Shown: in pieces, positions 1 to 10,366 of the stretch
Position numbering within the stretch: the first letter of the stretch is position 1
Layout: each line of letters begins with the position of its first letter
Assembly (NCBI RefSeq): GCF_016808335.1
Contig: NC_053138.1
Span: 53,040,951 to 53,104,950 of the forward strand
Origin: Panicum virgatum
Lineage: Eukaryota; Streptophyta; Magnoliopsida; Poales; Poaceae
DNA: 64,000 bases
Reading direction: 5' to 3'
The notes under the pieces: model-generated
Database searches by the model: none
The model's input: the letters and a program-made list of their open reading frames with translations, nothing else
Told to the model about the DNA's origin: nothing
Made by a program: the position numbers and the translations under genes

Positions 1-940
1 CTCAACATCGAGTCTTTCTTGCGTTCCTCTTTGTGCCATCGCATCAACTTAGCATTATCTTTATTTCTAAATAGACGCTTCAAACGTGGTATTATAGGCG
101 AATACCACATGACCTTCGCAGGAACTCTCTTCCGGGGAGGCTCCCCCTCGACATCTCCAGGATCATCTTTTCTAATCTTGTAACGCAATGCACTGCATAC
201 GGGACATGCATCCAAATTCTCGTACTCGCCTCGGTAGAGGATGCAGTCGTTGGGGCATGCATGTATCTTTTGCACTTCCAGTCCTAAAGGGCAAACAAGT
301 TTTTTGGCTTCATACATTGTGGCAGGCAATTCGTTGTCCTTAGGAAGCATTTTTTAAACAAGTTTGAGTAATTCACCAAATCCCTTGTCGGATACACCAT
401 TTGTCGCCTTCCATTGCAGAACTCCAAGGTGGTGCCAAGTTTCTTCAATCCATTTTGACAATCTGGGTACAACAACTTATGGTGGTCCTCTAACAACTTC
501 TGGAACTTCAACCTCTCCGTTTCACTCTCACAGTTTGCCTGCACATTGTGCAATGCCTGCCCCAGATCGTCGCTGGGATCATTTTCTGCTACATCTACTT
601 CGGGCTCTTCCATGGGAATATCGTCCTCGAATGCACCGATTCCAGCATTCCCGGGAAAGTGGTCGTCAAAATCTTCTTCTTCATTGTCTTCCATGGTAAC
701 CCCCTGTTCTCCGTGCTTCGTCCAACAAACATACTTCTCCATGAAACCATTTGCGAAAATGTGGCTGTGTAGGATTCTTGAAGATGAGTAATCCTTGTTA
801 TTGTTGCAATGAACACACGGGTAGCACATAAAACCATTCTGCTTGTTTGCCTCAGCCACAGACAAAAAATAATGCAGGCCATCAATGAATTCTTTCGAAT
901 GCCGGTCAGCATTGTACATCCATTGCCGGTCCATCTGCAT
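1..940 (-). pseudogene. TNP2-like CACTA transposase, N-terminal part, frameshifted
   Basis: The reading frame opens at 940 with MQMDRQWMYNADR and contains the plant transposase-associated zinc-binding domain (WMYNADR...CYPCVHC...WTKHGE), an acidic linker (residues about 85-125) and the LGTTLE motif. At about 430-440 the frame shifts by one base. The conserved text continues in another frame (WKATNGVSDKGFGELLK), meets an in-frame TAA before KMLP near 355, then runs on as VCPLGLEVQKIHACPNDC and ACPVCSALRYKIRKDD to the window edge. It is close to the same region of the intact transposase at 21286-24660. The frameshift plus the stop make it a pseudogene. Confidence 0.9.
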
Positions 941-1156
941 TTTAAATAAATCGATTTGAATTCTTTACACGTATCGAATAAATAAAATATATCAAACCTA
1001 AATTAAACTAAATGTAACATAACATGAATAATTAAAAGATATGTAATATCCATCATACATCTTGATTAATTAAAAGGAGTACTTAATCCATTACAGAACT
1101 TAACAAAGGAGTACTATACATGAAACTTAAAAATTCGGTCAACAACACATAGGTTT

Positions 1157-1465
1157 TCAACCATCCTTGTGTTGGAACGCAGAATGCTCTAACGGATTTC
1201 TTGCTGGTGCAGAAGAAGATGGCGGAGCTGAAACCTCCGAGTTTGGTGGTGACGAACCGTAACGCTGCAATAAATCCTCAAGATCAAACGGAGGTTCCTC
1301 GTCCCTTGCCATGCATTCTCAATATTCTTTTTCTAAATAACGGAGCGCTGCCCTATGAAAAGCACTAGGTTTTTTGGACCGACGACCTACTCGAGTTGTG
1401 CCCTTCTCTCCAGAAGGACAACGATCACCCCCACCGGCGCCACTCCCTCCAGCTGCTGAAGCCAT
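1157..1465 (-). pseudogene. Small upstream ORF of the CACTA element, one in-frame stop
   Basis: An ATG at 1465 opens a frame beginning MASAAGGSGAGGGDRCPSGE. It is basic (RVGRRSKKPSAFHRAALRYLEKEY), then meets TGA at 1319-1321. The same frame continues as ECMARDEEPPFDLEDLLQRYGSSPP to TGA at 1157-1159, giving 103 codons counting both stops. It lies between the subterminal repeats and the transposase, where CACTA elements carry leader or first-exon sequence. I do not recognise a family. Continuity across the stop suggests a once-open frame, but short G/S-rich frames also arise by chance. Confidence 0.4.
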
Positions 1466-2029
1466 ATTTTACTGAAAAATACCTTTATTTTCCACAAAAT
1501 TATAAATTCTTACCATTACAATGCAAAAATTATTTACTATTTACTAGAGTGTTAAAATAATCCATTCATAATACAAAAAATTCTAATATACTCATTTCAT
1601 TAATTCATTCATGAATAAAAAAATCAACTATCAACAATATGGTCATATATACAAGTACATCACATGAAGTGTCTACACTCATTCTAAAAATTTCTGCTAT
1701 CCACATACTCATCTAAATCTAAAAAAAAATCATTCCTACATATGCAATCTAGCTAGGTAAATGTCCAAGAAATGAGCTAGCTACACATTTTCTCTATTTC
1801 TAAAGCATGAAATGAGCTATACAAGCCAATGAAGAAGAGAAAAACAAGCCCCAAACCATTAGCGCCGATGGATGGACGGGGAATCAAAGATCTTCACAAA
1901 TGTGGTGAAGAAATGAACAAGAACTCCTCTATCCTGAGCCAAGAATAGCAAGAATAGCAAGAAAACAAGTGAGCTGAATGGCTCGGGCGGGGGGAGAGGG
2001 AAGGGGATAAGGGGCCCAAGGCCTTGTGT

Positions 2030-2182
2030 CCCGGTTGGAGGCACCAACCGGGACAAAATGGGGGACTTTTGTCCCGGTTGGTGTCTCCAACCGGGACAAA
2101 AGGCCCCTGTCCCCCCGCTGGCCCGGCTAGCCGTTGGACCCAGGACAAAAGCCACCTATTGTCCCGGGCCCAAAGGCTGCCG
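2030..2182. repeat. Subterminal repeat array (CCCGGTTGG type)
   Basis: Several copies of GTCCCGGTTGG and its inverse CCAACCGGGACA sit here in head-to-head pairs, for example 2029-2055 and 2079-2101, with degenerate copies (tgtcccgggcc) towards the terminus. In CACTA elements such arrays are the binding sites for the element's DNA-binding protein. Open reading frames across the array are artefacts of the repeat. Confidence 0.85.
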
Positions 2183-2289
2183 GGACAAATGGCCTGGAAC
2201 AAAGGCCTGTTTTGTAGTAGTGTCACCTGCATTTCGCAGCAACAAAAATAAATGACCGAATATTTATAGTATTAAATGTTAATTTTGTG

Positions 2290-2530
2290 CATCCAGTTTC
2301 ATGTCTAATTTGTTCATATCTGCGTGGTTATTATTACGATCGAGGACATCCAAGTTCTTTCTCGGCATATCCGACTACCCGGCCGGTTCTGAGCTTAATG
2401 CAGATATCGATATATATATCCATCACCCCAACCCCGTGGGCTTAAGATTATTAACTACTTTGGATAATGTAGATGGATCGATCCATGGAAATTTCCAGCT
2501 ACTACAAATTAATGGACCCCAGCTAGCGTA
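2290..2530 (+). repeat. Paralogue of the PMEI 5' flank (pre-insertion site of element A)
   Basis: This stretch resembles the sequence on both sides of element A: 5480-5614 (cagttt, tctgcgtggttat, cggcatatcc, gatatcgatat, ccatcacc) followed directly by 9536-9640 (ttaactactttgg, aatgtagatggatc, catggaaa, ctagct). The two halves are contiguous here near 2427. It is therefore an old copy of the PMEI upstream region without the transposon. It stops before any PMEI coding sequence. Confidence 0.75.
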
Positions 2531-3420
2531 TTGAAAAAGTTTAATGGGAGTGTTTTTTTAGCAACGTTTAATGAGATGAAAAAGGAAAAACTAGCTTATT
2601 GAGGGGAGGTTTTTATAAAACAATCAAGGAAGAAGGTGACGGTTTGCATAGATAATATAATATTACAATGCTGGCAAAATACGGATTACACATGGACCCC
2701 TACAACTTTAAGTGTGTCTAACTTATTCCTGTGAGCTTAATTATATACACAATGCTACTCATCATGAATTATATTTGTGCAGCCATCACCGGACTGCTAT
2801 AGCTCGATCGCTCATGCCGAAGTAAGGTAGACTTCACGTATTTGACTCGTTGGACTACCTAGAAAAGAGTTACAAAGACTTCCTTTATGTCATACAAAAT
2901 TAAGAAAAGCATATCACCATATACCGTGAGATACATAGATCTGGTGATTGGGCCCGTTGTGCTGAGATGAGTTAGATGAGGAGTGAGGAGTGAGGACTTG
3001 GGTTATTGTTCCTATCCTGGCATCAATTGAAATATGTTAAATACGGGTCCATTATTCCCGGGATCCCACAAATACAAGCAAGATTTATTTATACCCTATC
3101 CCATTCGCGATCCCATTCCCGGTCGCCCTATCCCATTTCCCATCCTATTTCCGGGAGCTTTCTGTCCCATTTCCATTTACCCGAACAGATGGAAATGCCA
3201 ATTATTTTTCCATCCGTTTTCTTCCAGATCCATATACGTGTGTGAGTTCCTTAGGGTTCATGGAAGGTGCACCACAGACCCCCAATAAAGCAAGTTAAAA
3301 TTTCGATCATAGCTTTATATGTATATATACATTTGTGTTGGTTTTGCACCCCTCCCTAACACTTGATTTCCCCATCTTTATTGGATTTCCATCCAACCCC
3401 ATTATGTAACCACTAAATCC
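2531..3420. other. Intergenic, nothing recognised
   Basis: AT-rich DNA with a C-rich patch of short cccattcc/ccc-att runs at about 3045-3200. No coding frame, RNA gene or transposon terminus is supported here. Confidence 0.5.
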
Positions 3421-3422
3421 AA

Positions 3423-3584
3423 GAGAAGAAACTTCACAATATTGTTGCTGACTTGTGCCAATTCACACTGCATGAGATTGTCAACTCCATGGGCACCTTC
3501 TACGACCCGATATATGACTTAGCACTGGAAGACAAATATTTTCCTCTTCCTAAGTGGCATGCAGAATCAAAGGTGGAGACTTGA
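3423..3584 (+). pseudogene. C-terminal exon remnant, family not recognised
   Basis: An open stretch of 53 codons ends at TGA 3582-3584. It reads EKKLHNIVADLCQFTLHEI and NSMGTFYDPIYDLALEDKYF, then LPKWHAESKVET. The frame is closed upstream by TAA, and no start or splice context is obvious. The ordinary amino-acid composition and the lack of stops in an AT-rich setting suggest former coding sequence. Its position just inside a CACTA-like 3' end suggests the tail of that element's ORF. I cannot name a domain. Confidence 0.35.
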
Positions 3585-4151
3585 GTTACTAGTACTGTTA
3601 GGCAAGGAAGCAAATGGGTGTGGCTATTGTATATATCAAAATGTTTCATGTAGTTTAGTTTTGTAATGTAACCTTTTTAGTTTATGTATAATCAATATAT
3701 TATATGTGCTAATGAATTATTATGATATTTGATGGAAATTGTGATCACATTAATGCTCTAATTTGGCGGGAACCAAAATTTTACCGCAAATATTTTAAAT
3801 AATTGGCTGGAAGCACCTTTTTAAACATTTAGGGGAGCCTTTGTAGGAGCATACCATGCCATCACCCGCCCCTGATGAGGTAACTAGAAGGGGTGGACGA
3901 GGCTATATATGAGACGCCCCGGAAAAACTATTACCAGATTAGAGGCAGTTGATAGTGAGATCTACCTTGTAGAAGGCATTTGCAGGAGCAGACCACTCTT
4001 ATCATCTACCCCCAGAAAACTATCACCAGGGCGGGAATCTTCCCCTACAAATGCTCTGTATACTTTTAGCTGCAAAAAACAGGATTGGACCATCAGCCCA
4101 CCCTTACAAATGCCATTTTACCGACCTCTACAAACATTTTCTGTAATAGTA
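3423..4151 (+). mobile_element. 3' stump of a decayed CACTA-type element
   Basis: The block ends at 4135-4151 in cattttctgtaatagta, which inverted is a one-base-off CACTA terminus (tACTATTACAGAAAATG). Upstream are scattered copies of a subterminal motif around ctacaaatgc and its inverse (tttgtaggagca near 3840, aggcatttgcagg near 3972, ccctacaaatgc near 4038, cttacaaatgcc near 4103, ctctacaaac near 4128). An exon-like open stretch precedes them. No 5' half or clear target duplication is visible, so only the 3' remnant survives. Confidence 0.5.
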
Positions 4152-5470
4152 ACTTAAATTGCTGTCACTTGCCTCTCTAGGGCACATGGTGAACAACACC
4201 ATGGGTCTCACCCACAAGCACACCTTATATATATTACACTATTACCACCGCGACAATAATCTTCACTAGCTTCTTCATCAATTCGCCAGTGTAATGCCCT
4301 AGTCGGTTAGTAGCTTGTTGATAAACAGTAGTATAGTAGGGATGGTGACCTAAGTGGCCCAATTGTGCTGTTACGGTTGTGGCTTAGATTTACATTGGAG
4401 TTTTATGCGCTAAGGATTTATGTGGCCCATAGACTGCCGGTTGGATAGCAAGTACCAATTGCAGCCAGCATAGGTAAGGATTTATATATTCGTAGTATAT
4501 ATCATAATGGAGAGTGGTGTATGCATGATAATGCGTATCATTGGTCTACCATATATATGCTAATCTTTTTTGTATGACCATAAATTGTTGCTTTATAGAT
4601 TGTATGCTTTTGTTTGTTCCATCATGTAAAAATGCCACACCAGTCTCGGTTCAAATTAAAATGCCTTAAGATTTCTGCGGTTTCCACCAAGGCGCAAAGG
4701 GAGGCTGTCCACGTCGTCTGCGGTTTCCAGCCATCGGATCGGCTGGCCAGACGGTCCAGATCGTGCGAGTCCCGGTCATTTTATGTAAAATCAACCCGCA
4801 ACAACCTTCCCGATTTATGTAAATTTACAAAAAAAACCATAAATTTTCATAAAATCAACCCACCGTCCTACTCTTCTCACAGGAATTTCTAAGGAACACC
4901 CTCAGATTTTACCTAAATCAGACCATAGCCCATTCTATTCGTTACCTCTACATGAGCAACACTATACGTAGAATTTGAATACCGCATTTAAGATAATTAT
5001 TTTTGAAAAAGAACCTTACCTTACACAACTACCCACCACAATTTGAGATCCTATTCTTGTAACAAAAAAATGTATGAAGACACACAAATACATCATTTCT
5101 AATGCTGACACTACTTTCATAAATAAAGTATTGTAGCCGCATATCTATCCCCCTCCTCTCGGCCCACCGGCAGCCTGGCCCACCATGAAACATGATTCAT
5201 ACCTTTCAGTTCAGTTCACAAGCTATACTACACTCATCTATGCTCCAAACCGTTGAATGGGCTTCCCACAAAATTGTTGGCCTCTTCTCAAAATTTATGC
5301 TCGAACGTTATAAAGGAAAACTATCTTCGCATTCGCGTGCTAAAGTTATTACTTACGCTGCACTAACAAGAAACTCACAGCCCGATACAAATACAGTTAT
5401 ACACGCGCACGATAGCGCGCGCCATGCACTAGTTTAGTTCCATGTCCGATGGCGCATTTATTTCAAAGGC
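4152..5470. other. Intergenic, nothing recognised
   Basis: AT-rich to neutral DNA. The patch at 4640-4860 (host-like intergenic repeat text around ggccagacggtccagatc) is the only distinctive part. Short frames here lack domain content. Confidence 0.5.
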
Positions 5471-5630
5471 CAACAGTTTTCTGCATCCAATTCCATGATT
5501 AACTTGTTGACGTCTGCGTGGTTATGATTACCAAGAAATTCATGTTGCTCATCGGCATATCCTAAAACCCAGTTCCAAGATTAATGCATGCAGTGGATAT
5601 CGATATCCATCACCCACTACCGGATTTCCT

Positions 5631-6142
5631 CATTTCGCCGTGTTCCAGGGGCACACGGCGAAGCCCATTTAGCACACGGCGAAAACTTCGCCGTGGGTGG
5701 CCGACGGCGAGGCGCCGACGGCAGCCACTGGCACGGCGAAGAGGGTGTTCACCGTGTGTCATATATCGGGCACAAGGCGAAAACATTCGGCGTGTGTTAT
5801 TCATGGCACACGGCGAAATAAAGATAACAAACGGCGTTGGCCGGACTTGACGGCGGTGGGGTCGACTTTGCCGTGTGCTAAACGTGTGACACACGGCAAA
5901 GATTAGATACTTCGTCGTGTGCCGCAGGCCCTGGGCACACGGAGAAGGGGAGAGGTTTGCCGTGTGCCTACCGTGTGACACACGGCGAAGTCTTGGTTGG
6001 GGGCCCAACTGGCAGCATACTTCACCGTGTGGGCCCGTGGCACACGGCAAAGGCTGGTCAGTTCGCCGTGTGCCACCGCCTGGCACACGGCGAATTGTGG
6101 TCACTTTGCCGTGTGCCATGGGCTTGGCACACGGCAAAGTGA
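5631..6142. repeat. Subterminal repeat array, 3' end of element A
   Basis: About eight head-to-head pairs of tTCGCCGTGTGcc and its inverse ggCACACGGCGAa, with TTTGCCGTG variants, separated by 10-60 bp. Each pair can form a hairpin. The same motif borders elements B and C. Frames across it are repeat artefacts. Confidence 0.9.
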
Positions 6143-6230
6143 CCAGAAACAACCTGTTTTTTTATTTTTTCACGTTTAAAGTAAACACTCAAACCATATA
6201 TCATAGATCATATATAATAACAAGCACATG

Positions 6231-6232
<2 letters not shown>

Positions 6233-6282
<50 letters not shown>
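6233..6282. repeat. (AT)n microsatellite
   Basis: An uninterrupted alternating AT run of about 50 bp inside element A, ending before catgac. A shorter TA run lies at 6740-6760. Confidence 0.95.
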
Positions 6283-6284
<2 letters not shown>

Positions 6285-6410
6285 TGACAAACCACAAATT
6301 CACAAGTCAACGCATAAATTAAGTTCACTAGTTTACAAATCTACAAATCTTTATTGAAAATCCTCCTAGTATCATCAAGTTTACATCCATAGAGGCACAA
6401 ATTAACAAGT

Positions 6411-6518
6411 TCATGGCTGAGGTGGGTCGTCGAATGGCAGTGGGGCGTTGAGCTGAGGTGGCAACATGTTTTGTACGCCCGGCGACAATTCTGGCGTATT
6501 CGATACCGCCGATAGATT
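6411..6518 (-). pseudogene. Last exon of a CACTA second ORF (Transposase_24-type)
   Basis: On the minus strand an acceptor (tttttgcag) is followed by 36 codons reading NLSAVSNTPELSPGVQNML and PPQLNAPLPFDDPPQP, then TGA at 6411-6413. This is the proline-rich C-terminal tail I associate with the second ORF of grass CACTA elements. The rest of that ORF is represented in elements B (34245-35701) and C (62575 onward) but is absent here. The exon has outlived an internal deletion. Confidence 0.55.
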
Positions 6519-6764
6519 CTGCAAAAAATATAAGATAGTAAATTGCAGGGGAGACAAAAATCAAGTTCTCAAGTTATAATTCATGAGAGGAGCTTAAAGA
6601 TCCAACCGCTGTAGAGAGGTCGAAGCAGGTAAAGGATCAGATGTAAAAAGAGCAACTCAATGTTGCAAGGAAAAACTTTATCCAAAAATATAACTTGGTT
6701 AACGAAAAAAATCGCAAAGCAAGAAGCTTACAGGAGCTAGCTATATATATATATATATAGCGTG

Positions 6765-7010
6765 TTGCCTTTTTCCTCCCCGCTGCTCTCCAAATACACG
6801 TCCTGTCAAGGAGATTGGGTATCCGGAGAACAATGGGGAGATGTTGCCGAAACTCTGTCTCCGATAGGAGTGGACCATGGAAACTAAACTCATCTACGCA
6901 TCCTCGAGCTGTCCAAATAACGTGGACAATTCGAAATAGATACGGCCATAGATATGCAAGGATTTGCATATTTCCAACCATATCTGTTTCGAACGGGAGA
7001 CGCATAACCG
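6765..7010 (-). repeat. Conserved hairpin module of the A/B/C CACTA family
   Basis: About 245 bp strongly similar to 39650-39905 in element B and, inverted, to 61237-61520 in element C. Its centre is an imperfect inverted repeat: ctgctctccaaatacacg, a spacer of about 15 bp (tcctgtcaaggagattg), then ggtatccggagaacaatgg. Conserved flanks follow, including tggaccatggaaactaa, gctgtccaaataacgtgg and cgaacgggagacgc. In B and C it lies just upstream of the TNP2 start codon, so it belongs to the leader or promoter region. Confidence 0.8.
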
Positions 7011-7739
7011 GCTTACGTGAACTACGAATAGAATACAAAAACAGAGTCTTCTACACATGCTCACCTACGGTCGGTGCAGCTCGACGACAGCGTGCGGCGA
7101 AGTGAACGAGTCGAGGATGGTGAAACAACCTCCCTTGTCAACAAAAGGAAAAATAGTGTCAACAAAAGAAATGCATACAGGAAGCTGAAAAATAAACTTC
7201 AATGAGTTGCTTCTTTCAAACATTTCCAAAAAACATATGTTTGTAGAACCTATACTAATTCTATAACAAACAATGTGAGAACATGTTTGGTAATGCTATA
7301 ACAAACAATTTGATAGCTTCACCTCCTACCATTTCCATTTTCAACTAATCAAATAAGCTCAGATACATAAATGAACAATTGTGAACTAAATCGACCTGCA
7401 CAGCGTCCAAGCGGAGCTTCAGCGGCTCATATATTTGTCTGTTGATCCCTCCAGCTGTCATCACCAAAGATCAGACAATATAGAGAGTAGATGAGCCTCT
7501 CATATATGCTGTCCATGCATGTATGCCTTGCAGCATTGAAAAGATATCACGCACTGACAGAAAGAATTGAAAGGATTGGAAATCTTTCTCAGCTAGATTT
7601 TGGAACAGTGAAACAGAGATATGAAAATACAGAGATATGAAACTACTAGCTGATGATGACCAAATTAATTTACTAGTTCAAACTCTACCGTAGGTCATTA
7701 AGCAACAAGCCAATAAGCAACTAAATAAGCAAAAAAAAA

Positions 7740-8225
7740 ATGCTATTTACTTCTCCTAATGCTGAGAACGCACGGTCTAGTAACCCTCACCAAGCTAGTC
7801 TGCAGATCGAAGATGAGGCCCGCGGCGCGCAGCAGGTCCGGCAGCGCGGCGCTCGATGGGGTGGCGAAGCAGAAGACCACGAACAGCGCCGTGGCCCTGG
7901 TGAGGAGGCCCCGGCGATGCCCCGGTGAGGGGGCACTGCAGTGGCACGCACCAGGCCCGCCGCACGCAGCAGCTAGCCGCCCGGCCTGCAGTTCCGGCGG
8001 GGCCGGCGGTGGAGGCCAGCAGGCGCGGCGCCCAGCCCGCAGATCGGCGCGGCGCGGCGGAGGGCAGCAGGCACAGTGCGTGGAGGCGGGCACCTCACCC
8101 GGCGGGGCGGGGGGCTCGGCGGCGCCGGGGCGCGTGCGGCCGGGGGCGTCCGGCGGGGCCGGGGCGCGTACAGCCGGGGGCGTCGGGCGGGGGCGGCGGC
8201 GCGTCGACGGGGATGAAGAGGGAGT
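7740..8225 (-). other. GC-rich leader region of element A
   Basis: About 480 bp of very G+C-rich DNA sits between AT-rich flanks, directly inside the inner subterminal repeats. The longest minus-strand frame (8366-7743) starts in the repeats and is proline/alanine-rich. Its end (TRATALFVVFCFATPSSAAL) could be captured host coding sequence, but I cannot assign it. Elements B and C have GC-rich blocks in the same place. En/Spm is known to have a GC-rich methylated control region in its first exon, so a regulatory role is likely. Confidence 0.55.
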
Positions 8226-8266
8226 GAGAGAGTGAGCGGGCACAGGCCGAAAACGGCTAAGTGCTC

Positions 8267-8460
8267 GATAGTTCGCCGTGTGTGTCAAGTTCGCCGTGTG
8301 TTGACACACACATCGAAGAATAGGGCACACGGTTCGTCGTGTGTCCTGAATTTGGACACACAGCAATCTTTTTTATTTTCAATTTCAAATTATTCTTTGC
8401 AAAAAAAAACACGACACAATCACTACATTGCCGTGTGCCGAGTATATGGCACACGGCAAA
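8267..8460. repeat. Inner subterminal repeats, 5' side of element A
   Basis: Copies of the GCCGTGTG / CACACGGC motif, some degenerate (acacagcaat near 8358), form the inner of two clusters at this end. An AT-rich spacer (about 8465-9025) separates them from the outer cluster. Confidence 0.85.
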
Positions 8461-9026
8461 CCTTATTTCTTTTCTTCCATTAATTCAACTAAGTTGATTT
8501 CCAAGCATGTAAATTTAACGAAATGTACATTGTAAAGTATTATCAAATTAACTAAACATATCACTAGAAGTGCTTATTTCAAAATTTTGTATTTTTCTAT
8601 GCATGTATATCTCAATTTGAATATTCCGACTTTAATTGTAATAATACTAAAAAAATTCAAAAAATGGCAAACAAATTCAGAAAATTGTCATGATTGGACA
8701 TGAACTACTTTTATGTGGTGTATTGGCCATATAAAAAGTTTAGAACTCAAATTAATACTTGCAAATCATTACGCATACACACGTAACTTAAATCTTTAAA
8801 AGTATATGGATCTTTTCCGGAGAAACAACAGTTTGTAAGCAGCGTTGGTGAAAAAAGTGAAAAATCCAACCATATTTTTACCAGAGACTCCATATATGAT
8901 GACATGAGATCATGACAAATTTCATAATTTTTAGTTCATGTTTCGAATTTATATAATTTATAAGTGTTTATCCATAATATTTGTATTCATGAGTTACTTC
9001 GGTGGGTACGAGCTGTTACTTTTATT

Positions 9027-9517
9027 TTGCCGTGTGCAAAAGGGAAAGCACACGGCAAAATCAAATGTTTGCCGTGTGCCTAACCCTAGCACACGGCAAA
9101 CCCTTACCTTTGCCGTGTGCCTAACTCCAGCACACGGCAAAGGACACGACGTCCGCATGCCATTTGGCACGCATTAACATGGCCATCACGTCGCCGTGTG
9201 CTACCCAGAGGCACACGGCAAAGAGTTGTTTTCGCCGTGTGCTAACCTCTGGCGCACGGCGAAGGGTGATGGCGTTGAGCGGCCGTTAACGTCGGTGGTT
9301 GGCCGGCGCACGTGGAGCCTGCTTCGCCGTGTGTCGTGGCTGCTGCACACGGCGAATTGTGGCTTCGCTGTGTGCCCGTACAAGAGCACACGGCGAACTG
9401 TGGGTTCGCCGTGTGTTTTTCTTTCGCCGTGTGTTTTATTTTCTACGCACGGTAAATTGGCTATTCGCCGTGTGCCCGATGAATAGCACACGGCAAACCT
9501 TGAGGCACACGGCGAAC
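9027..9517. repeat. Outer subterminal repeats, 5' end of element A
   Basis: Some seven head-to-head pairs of TTTGCCGTGTGcc or TTCGCCGTGTGcc and the inverse motif, ending 18 bp before the terminus at 9535. Confidence 0.9.
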
Positions 9518-9696
9518 TCGCGGTTTCCGGTAGTGACCCTGGTACCGCGGGCTGCACATTAACTACTTTGGCTAATGTAGATGGATCCAACCATATGGAA
9601 AATTCGAGCTACAAGTAATAATGGACCTGCACGCACTGCGACATCATCACCAATCTCTCTGCAGAACCCAGCTAGCAGAGTGTGGGTAACACCACG

Positions 9697-10366
9697 ATGG
9701 CAGCAGCAACGACCACCTCCGCTGCTGGTGCCGCACTGCTCTGGCTGAGCTTGCCTTGGCCTTCCTCACCGGCCATCCGGCGGACGGCCGCCCGGTCGCC
9801 GGCGGCCATCATCATCAGGGAACCAGTAATGTCAAGGCGGACATCGTGGCGGAGGCGTGCGCGAACGCCACGCGCCTGAGCTACGAGCCGCACCTGACCA
9901 TGGAGTACTGCGTGTCCACGCTCCGGTCGGACAAGCGGAGCGCGGCGGCCACGCACGCGCGCGACCTGGCGCTGGTGGCCATGGACCTCCTCCAGCGCGG
10001 CGCCGCCGATGCCGACGCCAGGCTCGCCGCCGTGCCGGTGGGGAAGAGGAAGGACATGGCGCTCACCGTGCATTTCTGCCGGCTGGACTACGGCGCCGTG
10101 CCGAAGTGCCGCCCCATGTTGCAGGAGTACAAGCCGGGCGGCGGCGGCGGCGGCGACGGCAACTTGCGCTTCTACAACTACATGGAGTGCGGCCGTGCGG
10201 GACCTGCAGGTTGAGCGAAGCGGCCCTGGACTGCTGGGAGAACATCTTCTTGGACGACAAGTTGAAGGAGATGGCGCTGAATCAGGTGCGAGAGGTTGCC
10301 AATCGGGCCAACCTTGTTGATGCCATGATTGAGCAAATGGTTGGTGAAAGTGATCGGGTGCTCTAG
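9697..10366 (+). pseudogene. Plant invertase/pectin methylesterase inhibitor (PMEI) pseudogene, copy 1
   Basis: PMEI-family proteins are secreted four-helix bundles that inhibit pectin methylesterase or invertase in the cell wall. The ATG at 9697 gives MAAATTTSAAGAALLW, the start of a signal peptide. A 1-bp deletion relative to copy 2 then shifts the frame, which closes at 9879. The inhibitor domain continues in another frame: EACANATRLSYEPHLTMEYC (cysteines 1 and 2 of the family), RDLALVAMDLL, VHFCRLDYGAVPKC, then FYNYMEC. A second frameshift shared with copy 2 follows near 10195 before LSEAALDCWENIF and EVANRANLVDAMIEQMVG. A solo LTR interrupts the last codons at 10344. The upstream DNA carries element A only about 160 bp away. 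Confidence 0.85.

Larger units (their letters stand above)
1..2222 (-). mobile_element. CACTA (En/Spm) element, 5' part, left side outside the window
   Basis: The right edge ends in a 19-bp terminus that reads CACTACTACAAAACAGGCC on the minus strand, the classic CACTA end. Inside it lies a cluster of subterminal repeats, then a small ORF, then the N-terminal part of a TNP2 transposase gene running leftward out of the window. The candidate 3-bp target duplication is tca (2223-2225), but the other end cannot be seen. The transposase is broken, so this copy is not autonomous. Confidence 0.9.
5615..9535 (-). mobile_element. Element A: complete non-autonomous CACTA transposon, TSD ACC
   Basis: The left end is CACTACCGGATTTCC at 5615 and the right end is ggtttccggtagtg ending at 9535, giving imperfect inverted termini. 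The 3-bp target duplication is perfect: acc at 5612-5614 and acc at 9536-9538. Length is 3921 bp. By homology with elements B and C the 5' end is on the right. In that direction it holds outer and inner subterminal repeats, a GC-rich leader, the hairpin module, then only the last exon of the second transposon ORF. The TNP2 gene is entirely missing, so it is an internal-deletion derivative needing a helper. It sits upstream of the PMEI start codon. Confidence 0.9.

Noticed and set aside
1859..2255. Frames of 65-112 aa over the CCCGGTTGG array
   Set aside because: They are translations of the subterminal repeat of the first CACTA element.
3006..3288. Ser/Pro-rich frames over the cccattcc patch
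   Set aside because: Low-complexity DNA with overlapping frames and no conserved motif.
5610..6357. Overlapping frames across the GCCGTGTG arrays (also 8257-8483, 9196-9590, 41832-42182, 58275-58574)
   Set aside because: All are built from the subterminal repeat in several frames on both strands. They have no start context or domain content.
5631..9517. CRISPR-like regular repeats
   Set aside because: The repeats are inverted pairs with variable spacing inside CACTA ends in a plant genome. There are no uniform direct repeats or unique spacers.
9857..10366. 169-aa frame as an independent gene
   Set aside because: Only its last part carries PMEI text. The rest is the PMEI coding sequence read one base out of frame.
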